Shown: piece by piece, positions 8,584 through 15,836 of the stretch | Layout of the letters: each line of letters opens with the position of its first letter | How positions within the stretch are numbered: position 1 is the first letter of the stretch | Source: Bacteroidales bacterium | Lineage (GTDB): Bacteria > Bacteroidota > Bacteroidia > Bacteroidales > UBA932 | Assembly (NCBI GenBank): GCA_017443845.1 | Contig: JAFSXX010000054.1 | Coordinates: 1 to 56,145 of the forward strand | Direction: 5' to 3' | DNA: 56,145 nt | Program-made: the position numbers and the translations under genes | Notes under the pieces: generated by a model | The model's database searches: none | What the model saw: only the letters and a program-made list of their open reading frames with translations | Told to the model about the DNA's origin: nothing

Positions 8584-8916
8584 ATGGGTATTCTACGCTA
8601 CAAGGGATATACCGGCAGTGCCGAGTATTCAGAAGAGGACAACTATTTTGTCGGGCATGTTTTGGGACTTCGCCGGGACGGTATTCTTTACGAAGGCAAT
8701 TCTGTTGAAGCGCTGAAAAAGGATTTCGAAGAGGCTATCGATTACTATCTGGAGGATTGCAAGGAACGCGGCGTAGAGCCGGAAAAGTCTTTCAGTGGAA
8801 AGATTGTCGTCCGGATGCCGAGACTTCTCCATAGCCAGGCTGCCGAGAAAGCCGCCGCTCAAGGCATAAGTCTCAACGAATTCATCAACAGGGCCATCAA
8901 GAACGCCGTCCTGTAG
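8584..8916 (+). CDS. hicB: HicB-type antitoxin
   Basis: A protein of 110 residues. Residues 1-75 form the partial RNase H-like HicB fold (YKGYTGSAEYSEEDNYFVGH, LYEGNSVEALKKDFEEAID). The C-terminal part (LHSQAAEKAAAQGISLNEFI, then NRAIKNAVL) looks like the ribbon-helix-helix DNA-binding domain used in autorepression. It should bind and neutralise the adjacent HicA and repress the shared promoter at 8298-8328. Confidence 0.85.
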   Translation: MGILRYKGYTGSAEYSEEDNYFVGHVLGLRRDGILYEGNSVEALKKDFEEAIDYYLEDCKERGVEPEKSFSGKIVVRMPRLLHSQAAEKAAAQGISLNEFINRAIKNAVL

Positions 8917-8936
8917 AGAAACTGCCCGCTTTTTAT

Positions 8937-8944
8937 TATATTTG
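8937..8944 (+). promoter_or_regulatory. -7 box of the rha operon
   Basis: TATATTTG matches TAnnTTTG and ends 8 nt before the rhaB ATG. There is no good TTTG at the -33 distance, which would suit a promoter needing an activator. Confidence 0.55.
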
Positions 8945-8963
8945 TAGCCACTATGGCTACAAA
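8941..8963. promoter_or_regulatory. palindromic operator candidate at rhaB
   Basis: A perfect inverted repeat, TTTGTAGCC - 5 nt - GGCTACAAA, runs from the second half of the -7 box across the start codon into codon 4 of rhaB. A dimeric regulator bound here would block the promoter. Since transcription should start inside the repeat, an RNA hairpin with both arms is unlikely. Confidence 0.5.
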
Positions 8964-10377
8964 TTACAGATTCCTTGCCTTCGACTGCGGAGCCACCTCC
9001 GGGCGGGCCATCCTCGCCTCCTTCGGGAGCGAAGACTTCACGATGGAAGAGGTTTACCGTTTTCCCAACAGGATCCTTGAGATCGGCGGAAAATATTACT
9101 GGAACGTCTTTTCTATTTACGAGCATTTCATAACCTGTCTCAGGCAGCTGGGAACCAAAGGTATAAGGCCCGATTCGATAGGCATCGACACCTGGGGCGT
9201 GGATTTCGGCTGCGTTGGCGCCGACGGCGCCCTGCTGGGCCTGCCGCGCGCTTACCGCGACCCTTATACCGCAGGAATTCCGGAGGAGGTCTTCCGCACC
9301 GTTCCCCGCGAGGAACTCTATGCCGCCACCGGAATCCAGATTATGGATTTCAACACTATATTCCAGCTCTATGCGCAGACGAGGGAGCCCTCAACCGCCC
9401 TGCAGCAGGCGGAATGCATCCTCTTCATGCCGGATCTGCTCTCCTATCTGCTCACCGGCAAGAAGGTCTGCGAATACACCGACGCCTCCACCTCTGGCAT
9501 GATGGACCAGAAGTCGCGGCAATTCCATAAGGCCCTTCTGGAAAGACTCGGAATCCGCACGGACATACTGCTGCCCATTGTCCCTTCAGGCACGAAGGTT
9601 GGCACCCTGAGTCCCTCCCTGGCAAAGGAAACCGGCCTCGGAGAAATCCCCGTCATAGCCGTAGCCGGCCATGATACCGCCTCTGCCATCGCTGCCGTCC
9701 CGGCCCGCAACGAACGCTTCGCGTACCTCTCTTCCGGCACCTGGAGCCTCATGGGAATCGAAGTCCCCTCCCCCGTCATAAACGAAGAGTCCGCCCGCCT
9801 GAACTTCACCAACGAAGGCGGCATCGAGGGTACGACCCGCTTCCTCAAGAACATTACCGGAATGTGGCTTCTGGAGCAGTGCCGCGAGGTCTGGAAGGCG
9901 GAGGGCAAGGATTACGGATACGATGCCTTGGTGGAGATGGCCCGCTCCCAAGAGGCCTTCCCCGGCCGCATCAACCCCGACGACAGGCGCTTCGCCAATC
10001 CGGGCAATATGCTTGAAGAGATCAAATCCGCACTCCGCGAAAGCGGCATAACAGATGCCTCCGACGCCCGGATCGTCTCCTGCATCTTCCACTCTCTCGC
10101 AGAGCGCTACAAAGAGGTGCTGGAGATGCTCAGGGGCTTCGCGCCATTCCCCATCGAATGCCTTCACATCATCGGCGGCGGAAGCGCCAACGAACTACTG
10201 AACCAGTGGACGGCGGATGCCATCGGCATTCCCGTTTTGGCAGGCCCCACCGAAGCCACGGCCATCGGCAACATTATGATGCAGGCAAAGGCCGCCGGAG
10301 TGGTGAACGACCGCTGGCAGATGAGGCGCCTGATAGGAGAAGCATTCAAAGTAAAGACATTTATGCCAAAACGTTAA
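8953..10377 (+). CDS. rhaB: rhamnulokinase
   Basis: A protein of 474 residues, near the 489 of E. coli RhaB. FGGY-kinase motifs are visible: the N-terminal phosphate loop FDCGATSGRAIL, substrate region GIDTWGVDFG, then VAGHDTASAIAAVP, LSSGTWSLMGIE and C-terminal IIGGGSANELLNQ. It phosphorylates L-rhamnulose to L-rhamnulose-1-phosphate with ATP in the cytosol. First gene of rhaBATD; the ATG at 8953 lies inside the palindrome described above. Confidence 0.93.
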   Translation: MATNYRFLAFDCGATSGRAILASFGSEDFTMEEVYRFPNRILEIGGKYYWNVFSIYEHFITCLRQLGTKGIRPDSIGIDTWGVDFGCVGADGALLGLPRAYRDPYTAGIPEEVFRTVPREELYAATGIQIMDFNTIFQLYAQTREPSTALQQAECILFMPDLLSYLLTGKKVCEYTDASTSGMMDQKSRQFHKALLERLGIRTDILLPIVPSGTKVGTLSPSLAKETGLGEIPVIAVAGHDTASAIAAVPARNERFAYLSSGTWSLMGIEVPSPVINEESARLNFTNEGGIEGTTRFLKNITGMWLLEQCREVWKAEGKDYGYDALVEMARSQEAFPGRINPDDRRFANPGNMLEEIKSALRESGITDASDARIVSCIFHSLAERYKEVLEMLRGFAPFPIECLHIIGGGSANELLNQWTADAIGIPVLAGPTEATAIGNIMMQAKAAGVVNDRWQMRRLIGEAFKVKTFMPKR

Positions 10378-10388
10378 AGATAATAATA

Positions 10389-11639
10389 ATGAAAGAATCC
10401 CAAATCCTCCAATCCTACGAATACGCCCGCGAGCGCTACGCTGCATTGGGCGTGGACACCGACAAGGCCGTCGAAATACTTGAGAAGACACCTATTTCCC
10501 TCCACTGCTGGCAGACCGATGATGTCATCGGATTCGAGAGCGGCGCAGGCCTCTCCGGCGGCATCCAGACCACCGGTAATTATCCCGGTCGGGCCCGCAA
10601 TATCGACGAGGTGCGCGCCGATGTCAAGTTTGCGAAAAGCCTCATCGCCGGCAACCACCGCCTCAACCTGCACGAGATTTACGGCGACTTCGGCGGCAAG
10701 TTCGTGGACCGCGACAAATGCGATGTGAAGCATTTCGAGAGTTGGATCCAGTGGGCTGCGGAGAACGGGATGAAACTGGACTTCAACTCCACATCGTTCG
10801 GCCATCCCAAGAGCGGCGACCTCTCCCTCGCCAACCCGGACCCCGCCATCCGGGAGTTCTGGATCGAGCATACCAAGCGCTGCCGCAGGATCGCGGATGC
10901 GATGGGAAAGGCGCAGGGCGACCCCTGCATAATGAATATCTGGGTCCACGACGGCAGCAAGGACCAGACCGTGGAGCGCAAGCGCTACCGCGAGATATTC
11001 GCTGAATCGCTCGACGAGATCCTTAAGGAGGATCTGCCCGGAATGAAAACCTGCCTGGAGGCCAAACTCTTCGGCATCGGCCTGGAGAGTTACACCGTCG
11101 GCTCCCACGACTTCGTTGCCGGTTACTGCGCCACCCGCAAGCTGATGTACACCCTCGACACGGGCCACTACGAGATGACCGAGAATGTGGCCGATATGGT
11201 GGCATCCCTCCTGCTCTTCGTACCCGAACTGATGCTCCACGTATCGCGTCCCATCCGCTGGGATTCCGATCACGTGACCATAATGAACGACCAGACACTC
11301 GACCTCTTCAAGGAGATAGTCCGCGCCGACGCCCTCTCGCGCAGCCACATCGGTCTCGACTACTTCGATGCCGCCATCAACCGCATCGGTGCCTATGTAA
11401 TCGGTACCCGTGCGACCCAGAAATGCCTTCTCAGCGCACTTCTGGAGCCGCTCGGCAAACTTCGCGAATATGAGGACACCGGACGCGGATTCCAGCGCCT
11501 GGCCCTTCTGGAAGAGGCCAAGACCCTCCCCTTCGGAGCGGTCTTCGACTGGTTCAACCTCAAGAACGGAGTCCCCGTGGGTGAGGCCTTCATCCCCGAA
11601 ATCGAACGATACGAACAAGAAGTCACCTCCAAGCGATGA
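10389..11639 (+). CDS. rhaA: L-rhamnose isomerase
   Basis: A protein of 416 residues (E. coli 419). I set the start at 10389, 11 nt after the rhaB stop; the longer in-frame reading upstream is a shadow of rhaB. Family segments include SLHCWQTDDVIGFE, NLHEIYGDFGGKFVDRD, FGHPKSGDLSLANPD, MNIWVHDGSKD and TLDTGHYEMTENVADM, which contain the metal-binding acidic residues and His of the TIM barrel. It interconverts L-rhamnose and L-rhamnulose, the step before RhaB. The stop overlaps the rhaT start by 4 nt, implying translational coupling. Confidence 0.95.
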   Translation: MKESQILQSYEYARERYAALGVDTDKAVEILEKTPISLHCWQTDDVIGFESGAGLSGGIQTTGNYPGRARNIDEVRADVKFAKSLIAGNHRLNLHEIYGDFGGKFVDRDKCDVKHFESWIQWAAENGMKLDFNSTSFGHPKSGDLSLANPDPAIREFWIEHTKRCRRIADAMGKAQGDPCIMNIWVHDGSKDQTVERKRYREIFAESLDEILKEDLPGMKTCLEAKLFGIGLESYTVGSHDFVAGYCATRKLMYTLDTGHYEMTENVADMVASLLLFVPELMLHVSRPIRWDSDHVTIMNDQTLDLFKEIVRADALSRSHIGLDYFDAAINRIGAYVIGTRATQKCLLSALLEPLGKLREYEDTGRGFQRLALLEEAKTLPFGAVFDWFNLKNGVPVGEAFIPEIERYEQEVTSKR

Positions 11640-12646
11640 ACCTCATAACCGGACTCCTGATAATCGCCATAGGCGCCTTCTGCCAGAGCAGCAGCTACGT
11701 TCCCATCAACAAGATCAAATCCTGGAGCTGGGAGAGTTACTGGATCGTGCAGGGCGTCTTCGCCTGGCTTGTATTCCCGCTTCTGGGCGCCCTTCTGGCC
11801 GTGCCACAGGGCGAGAGCCTCACCGCCCTGTTCGCCTCCAACCCCAAGGCCAGCCTGTTGACAATGCTCTTCGGTGCCCTCTGGGGCATCGGCGGCCTGA
11901 CCTTCGGCCTGAGTATGCGATACCTCGGCATCGCGCTCGGCCAGAGCATCGCACTCGGCACCTGCTCGGCTCTCGGCGCCATTCTCGGCCCCGTTTTCAC
12001 GGGCCACGCCGCTGACATCACCTCCGCCATCATAATCGGAGTAGTAGTGACACTTATCGGCATCGCCATCATCGGCATCGCCGGAGCGATGAAAGCCTCT
12101 TCCCTTCCCGAAGAAGAGAAAAAGAAAGCCGTAAAGGATTTCAACTTCGGAAAAGGCATCGCCGTAGCCCTGCTGGCCGGATTCATGAGCGCCTGCTTCA
12201 ATATCGGCCTGAGCTTCGGCGCACCTCTCACCTGGGAGGGCACAAAGCCGATATTCGCCACCCTTCCCGCCACATTGCTGGTCACCCTGGGCGGATTCAT
12301 TACCAATGCCGTTTACTGCTTCTGGCAGAATACCAAAAACAAAACCTGGAAGGATTACCGCCAGGGCGGCCTCTGGGGCCACAACCTGATATTCTGCGCC
12401 CTCGCCGGACTGCTCTGGTACAGCCAGTTCTTCGGTCTCTCGCTGGGCAAGGGATTCCTCACCGGCTACCCAGTGCTTATCACCTTCAGCTGGTGCATCC
12501 TGATGTCGCTCAACATCGTCTTCTCCAACCTCTGGGGCATAATCCTCAAAGAGTGGAAGGGCGCCTCCAAAAAGACTGTGGCCATCCTCATACTCGGCAT
12601 CATTATACTGATAATAAGCACCTTCCTGCCTCAATTGATTAACTGA
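11636..12646 (+). CDS. rhaT: L-rhamnose/proton symporter
   Basis: A protein of 336 residues (E. coli 344), very hydrophobic with about ten membrane segments. RhaT features include the N-terminal GAFCQSSSYVPINKIKSWSW, ALWGIGGLTFGLSMRYLG and a second-half AGFMSACFNIGLSFG. It imports L-rhamnose with a proton across the inner membrane. It overlaps rhaA by ATGA and is followed after 6 nt by rhaD. Confidence 0.93.
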   Translation: MNLITGLLIIAIGAFCQSSSYVPINKIKSWSWESYWIVQGVFAWLVFPLLGALLAVPQGESLTALFASNPKASLLTMLFGALWGIGGLTFGLSMRYLGIALGQSIALGTCSALGAILGPVFTGHAADITSAIIIGVVVTLIGIAIIGIAGAMKASSLPEEEKKKAVKDFNFGKGIAVALLAGFMSACFNIGLSFGAPLTWEGTKPIFATLPATLLVTLGGFITNAVYCFWQNTKNKTWKDYRQGGLWGHNLIFCALAGLLWYSQFFGLSLGKGFLTGYPVLITFSWCILMSLNIVFSNLWGIILKEWKGASKKTVAILILGIIILIISTFLPQLIN

Positions 12647-12652
12647 TATAAA

Positions 12653-13468
12653 ATGACGGACAGTATCTTGGATAACAGGACGGCGCTGAAAGCCGAAATA
12701 GACAAAGTGGCCGAAGTGGCCGGCTACCTTTGGCAGAAAGGCTGGGCCGAACGCAACGGCGGCAACATCACCGTCAATATCACGGAATATGTGGATGATG
12801 GTATGCAAGCCATTCCAGCCATATCCGACAGAAGGGCGATAGGCAAGACCCTTCCCCATCTTAAGGGCCAATGGTTCTATTGCAAAGGCACCCAGAAAAG
12901 GATGCGCGACCTCGCCCGCGAACCGATGGCAAACGGTTCGATAATCCGCATCACCCCCGACTGCGCGCACTACGAAATCGTAGCCGACGCCCCGGTGGCA
13001 CCGACATCGGAACTCCCCTCCCACCTTGCCGTCCACGACTGGCTCCTCGCCACAGGTTCGCCATACCGCGCCTCGCTGCACACCCATCCAATTGAACTTG
13101 TAGCCCTCACCCACAGCCGTCGCTGGCTCGAAAAGGACGCCGCCACAAGAATGCTCTGGTCAATGATTCCCGAAACCAAGGCATTCTGCCCCCGCGGCCT
13201 CGGTATCGTACCTTATATGCTCCCATCGAGCGTAGAGTTGGCCGAGGCTACGATAAAAACCCTCCAAAGCGGCTACGACGTCGCAATGTGGGAGAAACAC
13301 GGCGTCTTCGCAGTCGATACCGACATAATGAGCGCCTTCGACCAGGTCGACGTCCTCAACAAAGCCGCCCAGATATACATAGCCTCCCGCAACATGGGCT
13401 TCGAACCCGACGGAATGACCGAAGCCCAGATGCGGCAACTCTCCGAAGCCTTCGGACTGCCGAAATAA
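12653..13468 (+). CDS. rhaD: rhamnulose-1-phosphate aldolase
   Basis: A protein of 271 residues (E. coli 274), class II aldolase/adducin family. Visible motifs are ERNGGNITVN (phosphate binding), SLHTHPIELVALTH with the zinc-binding HTH pair, and AMWEKHGVFA carrying the third zinc His. It splits rhamnulose-1-phosphate into dihydroxyacetone phosphate and L-lactaldehyde. Last gene of the operon; no lactaldehyde reductase or AraC-type regulator follows in this window. Confidence 0.94.
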   Translation: MTDSILDNRTALKAEIDKVAEVAGYLWQKGWAERNGGNITVNITEYVDDGMQAIPAISDRRAIGKTLPHLKGQWFYCKGTQKRMRDLAREPMANGSIIRITPDCAHYEIVADAPVAPTSELPSHLAVHDWLLATGSPYRASLHTHPIELVALTHSRRWLEKDAATRMLWSMIPETKAFCPRGLGIVPYMLPSSVELAEATIKTLQSGYDVAMWEKHGVFAVDTDIMSAFDQVDVLNKAAQIYIASRNMGFEPDGMTEAQMRQLSEAFGLPK

Positions 13469-13499
13469 ACGAAGGGTGGCTGAATCAGCCACCCTTCGT
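13469..13499. terminator. bidirectional terminator between rhaD and the beta-helix gene
   Basis: A near-perfect palindrome: arms of up to 15 bp (13469-13483 with 13485-13499) with a minimal loop, between two convergent genes. The T tracts are poor, so efficiency is uncertain. Confidence 0.7.
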
Positions 13500-13519
13500 A
13501 AATATCATCGGGATAAAGA

Positions 13520-15076
13520 TTACTCAGGCATCTGTGCTCCGTGGTCGGGAACCAGGCCGAAGAGATCCTTCGCCTTCTCCCAAGGGTACTTGTTGCAGTA
13601 CATATTGGGGCGGACGATCTCGCTGCCGCGCTGATTCTGACCGAAGATACGGTTGATCTGGTTGGCGACGGAGTTGGGATCGTAACTCTGTGAGGTAACG
13701 ACCGAGAGGTTCATATAACCCTGGAGGTAAGGCTGGTCGATAGCGTTGATAAACGCCTCATTGCCGGCGGGAAGTTCCATATTGCCTTCGTACTTGGGAC
13801 CGATCTGTTCAGCCTCCTCGATTCTCGAAGCAGGGACTGAAATGGTAGCGGCGCCCATCGAGGCGAGCTCGAGGTCACGCTTGTTGGCGAAGAAATAGTT
13901 GTCGAAGAGATTGCTGATTTTAGCCTTCTCATTGGCTGCTGTGGTCTCGTAATAAACCCTCTCGACACCGCAGTTGCTGTTGCAGCCGAAAATATTGTTA
14001 TGAACGTTGATGGTACGGATTCCGTTCATGAAGCGGAAACCCTGTCCCATATCCTCGAAAGCCTTGGTACGGGTCCAGGTGAAGAGCACCGTATTGTGGT
14101 GGAAATCGAGGGAAACCTGATCCAATTCGGTGTCTTTGACGGATCCGCGAACCTGGCAGGCAGCATAGCGGCATGCGATGAAAATATTGTTGCAGATCTC
14201 CATGTGGCCCTTGCCCATCATAGCTGCGATACCGTAGTCGCGGCAGTTGACGAAGATGCAGTTGGAAACGCGGACATTGCCCTCGACATCCATGTGAAGG
14301 CCATATTCGTCACCATTCGCATATCCCACTTTGGGCACTGCAGGCATAGCGTCAGGCTCAATGAAACGGCCGGTGAGAACGCCCTTGTTGGGAGTACCTG
14401 TACGCTCGTCATCGACGTTTGCCGCACAGTAGAGGTTATTCTCGCCGAAATCGAAGACAAAGCCGTCGATTACGACATTGCCCATAGGACCGTTGTAGCC
14501 GTAAGGCCTGCGTGCGTTGAAGTTGAACAGCGGGGTTATGAACTGCTGGCTGGTGGGCTGGAACTTGGTGACGTGCTTGATGACGTCGCGCTCACTGAAG
14601 TCGGTGGAATAGCCTCCGTAGATGCTGATGAACTTGCCGCGGTCAGCTTCCTGGGTGGCATTGCCGAAGCGGCCGACCTCGATGTAACCGCGGTCCATAT
14701 TGCCGAGGTAGTTACCCTCTGCAACGAGGATCTCGTCGTTGTCCTGCGCCAGGTCGATGGCTTTCTGGAGGTCTTTGAGAGGAGTCGAAGCGGAAAGGCC
14801 GTCAGCTCGTGCCGAACCGGTGGAAACGCTTACATAATAGGTCTTCCCCTTGCCTGCGGGGACTTTGGATGCTACCTTGCCGACAAGATCTCCGGCGGAG
14901 GGCTTGGTTGCGGTGCTGCCGGTAGAGTTGCCGGTGTTGCCGACAGCCTTCCCTACCGCACTTTTGGCCGCGTTCTGAGCCTTCTCTTTCAGGCCCTTGA
15001 GGTTGATCTGAGCATCTGCGACAGTAGCCGCTGCGAATATCAGCAATACTGCTGCTGCAATCCTTTTGAGTTTCAT
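13520..15076 (-). CDS. secreted right-handed beta-helix (pectate-lyase-like fold) protein
   Basis: About 518 residues from the start at 15076, chosen because it opens a clean signal peptide (MKLKRIAAAVLL...ATVADAQ); the ATG at 15118 lies upstream of the -7 box. Residues 20-75 are a low-complexity Gly/Ala/Lys/Thr linker. Then comes KTYYVSVSTGSARADGLSAS, TPLKDLQKAIDLAQDNDEIL and VAEGNY, the DUF1565-like entry into a parallel beta-helix, followed by many NxIFxxC/N ladder rungs (VSNCIFVNCRDYGIAA, ICNNIFIACRYAAC, VHNNIFGCNSNCG). Proteins of this fold often act on or bind polysaccharide; no catalytic residues can be assigned. Likely exported to the periplasm or surface. Confidence 0.75.
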   Translation of the reverse strand: MKLKRIAAAVLLIFAAATVADAQINLKGLKEKAQNAAKSAVGKAVGNTGNSTGSTATKPSAGDLVGKVASKVPAGKGKTYYVSVSTGSARADGLSASTPLKDLQKAIDLAQDNDEILVAEGNYLGNMDRGYIEVGRFGNATQEADRGKFISIYGGYSTDFSERDVIKHVTKFQPTSQQFITPLFNFNARRPYGYNGPMGNVVIDGFVFDFGENNLYCAANVDDERTGTPNKGVLTGRFIEPDAMPAVPKVGYANGDEYGLHMDVEGNVRVSNCIFVNCRDYGIAAMMGKGHMEICNNIFIACRYAACQVRGSVKDTELDQVSLDFHHNTVLFTWTRTKAFEDMGQGFRFMNGIRTINVHNNIFGCNSNCGVERVYYETTAANEKAKISNLFDNYFFANKRDLELASMGAATISVPASRIEEAEQIGPKYEGNMELPAGNEAFINAIDQPYLQGYMNLSVVTSQSYDPNSVANQINRIFGQNQRGSEIVRPNMYCNKYPWEKAKDLFGLVPDHGAQMPE

Positions 15077-15106
15077 TGTTCTTGTGGTTTTAAAGATCAT
15101 TTGGGG

Positions 15107-15137
15107 CAAATTTAACAAAATAGATGGAAAACCGCAA
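15107..15137 (-). promoter_or_regulatory. promoter of the beta-helix gene
   Basis: On the minus strand TTG (15137-15135), 20 nt, TAAATTTG (15114-15107). It overlaps the mgtC terminator hairpin, so termination and initiation share the same DNA. Confidence 0.65.
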
Positions 15138-15150
15138 GCTTTCCATCTAT
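15113..15150 (-). terminator. terminator of the mgtC-family gene
   Basis: A perfect 11-bp stem (15120-15130 with 15140-15150) and a 9-nt loop; on the minus strand it continues into TTTTGTT. It follows the mgtC stop by 26 nt. Confidence 0.75.
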
Positions 15151-15176
15151 CTTGTCTTATCCATTGAAGGGAATCT

Positions 15177-15803
15177 TCAGGAGAGATTCTCTATCCTCGC
15201 CCCTTCGAAAATGGCCAGGACGGTCTGCATCTGCTCGAGATATCTTTTGTTTTTGAGACGCAGGGTCATCTGCACGACGCCGCCCACAATCGCATAGGTC
15301 TCCACCCCTACCCCGGCCACTTTAAGGGCCTCCAGGCGCTTCAGGACATCGTCCGGAGAGACGTTCTCGACCGAGATATTGACCACCTTCTCGCCGTAAT
15401 GGAGATGCAGGAAATGCATCGCCTCGAGGCAGATAACGGTCATCAGGGTTGCCGCGATGGAGACCGGATACATCCCGGCCCCGGCGGCAAGGCCGATGGC
15501 GGCAACCATCCAGAGGCCTGCGGCAGTGGTCACGCCACGGATGACATTCTTCTGGAATATGATGACCCCGGCACCGAGGAAACCGATACCGGAGACCACC
15601 TGCGCCGCTACGCGGGCCGCATCGTGCTGACGCCCCTCGAAGGCATATTGGGAAATTATCATGAAAAGTGCGCTGCCCAGGGCCACGATGAAGTGGGTGC
15701 GGAGGCCCGCTTCCTTGGCGCGGAATTCACGCTCATAGCCTACAAGGCCTCCGAGCAGCCCGGCGATGAGGAGCCGGAGAATAAGGTTCCATTCTATAGT
15801 CAT
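15177..15803 (-). CDS. MgtC/SapB family membrane protein
   Basis: A protein of 208 residues. The N-terminal ~130 residues have four to five membrane segments with the MgtC signatures GLLGGLVGYEREFRAKEAG, LRTHFIVALGSALFM, VVSGIGFLGAGVII and GVTTAAGLWMVAAIG. The C-terminal ~75 residues form an ACT-like soluble domain (VNISVENVSPDDVLKRLEAL). MgtC proteins are inner-membrane proteins linked to magnesium limitation and, in pathogens, to phosphate and ATP homeostasis; they are probably not Mg transporters. The -7 box is only 4 nt before the ATG. Confidence 0.88.
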   Translation of the reverse strand: MTIEWNLILRLLIAGLLGGLVGYEREFRAKEAGLRTHFIVALGSALFMIISQYAFEGRQHDAARVAAQVVSGIGFLGAGVIIFQKNVIRGVTTAAGLWMVAAIGLAAGAGMYPVSIAATLMTVICLEAMHFLHLHYGEKVVNISVENVSPDDVLKRLEALKVAGVGVETYAIVGGVVQMTLRLKNKRYLEQMQTVLAIFEGARIENLS

Positions 15804-15807
15804 AGTG

Positions 15808-15836
15808 CAAAAATAGTCAAATCAGGTTTAAAACAA
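15808..15836 (-). promoter_or_regulatory. promoter of the mgtC-family gene
   Basis: On the minus strand TTG (15836-15834), 18 nt, TATTTTTG (15815-15808), then 4 nt to the ATG. It overlaps the 3' end of the DASS transporter gene, and the short distance suggests a leaderless message. Confidence 0.65.

Noticed and set aside
10158-10388. N-terminal extension of rhaA
   Set aside because: It overlaps rhaB, and L-rhamnose isomerase starts naturally at 10389.
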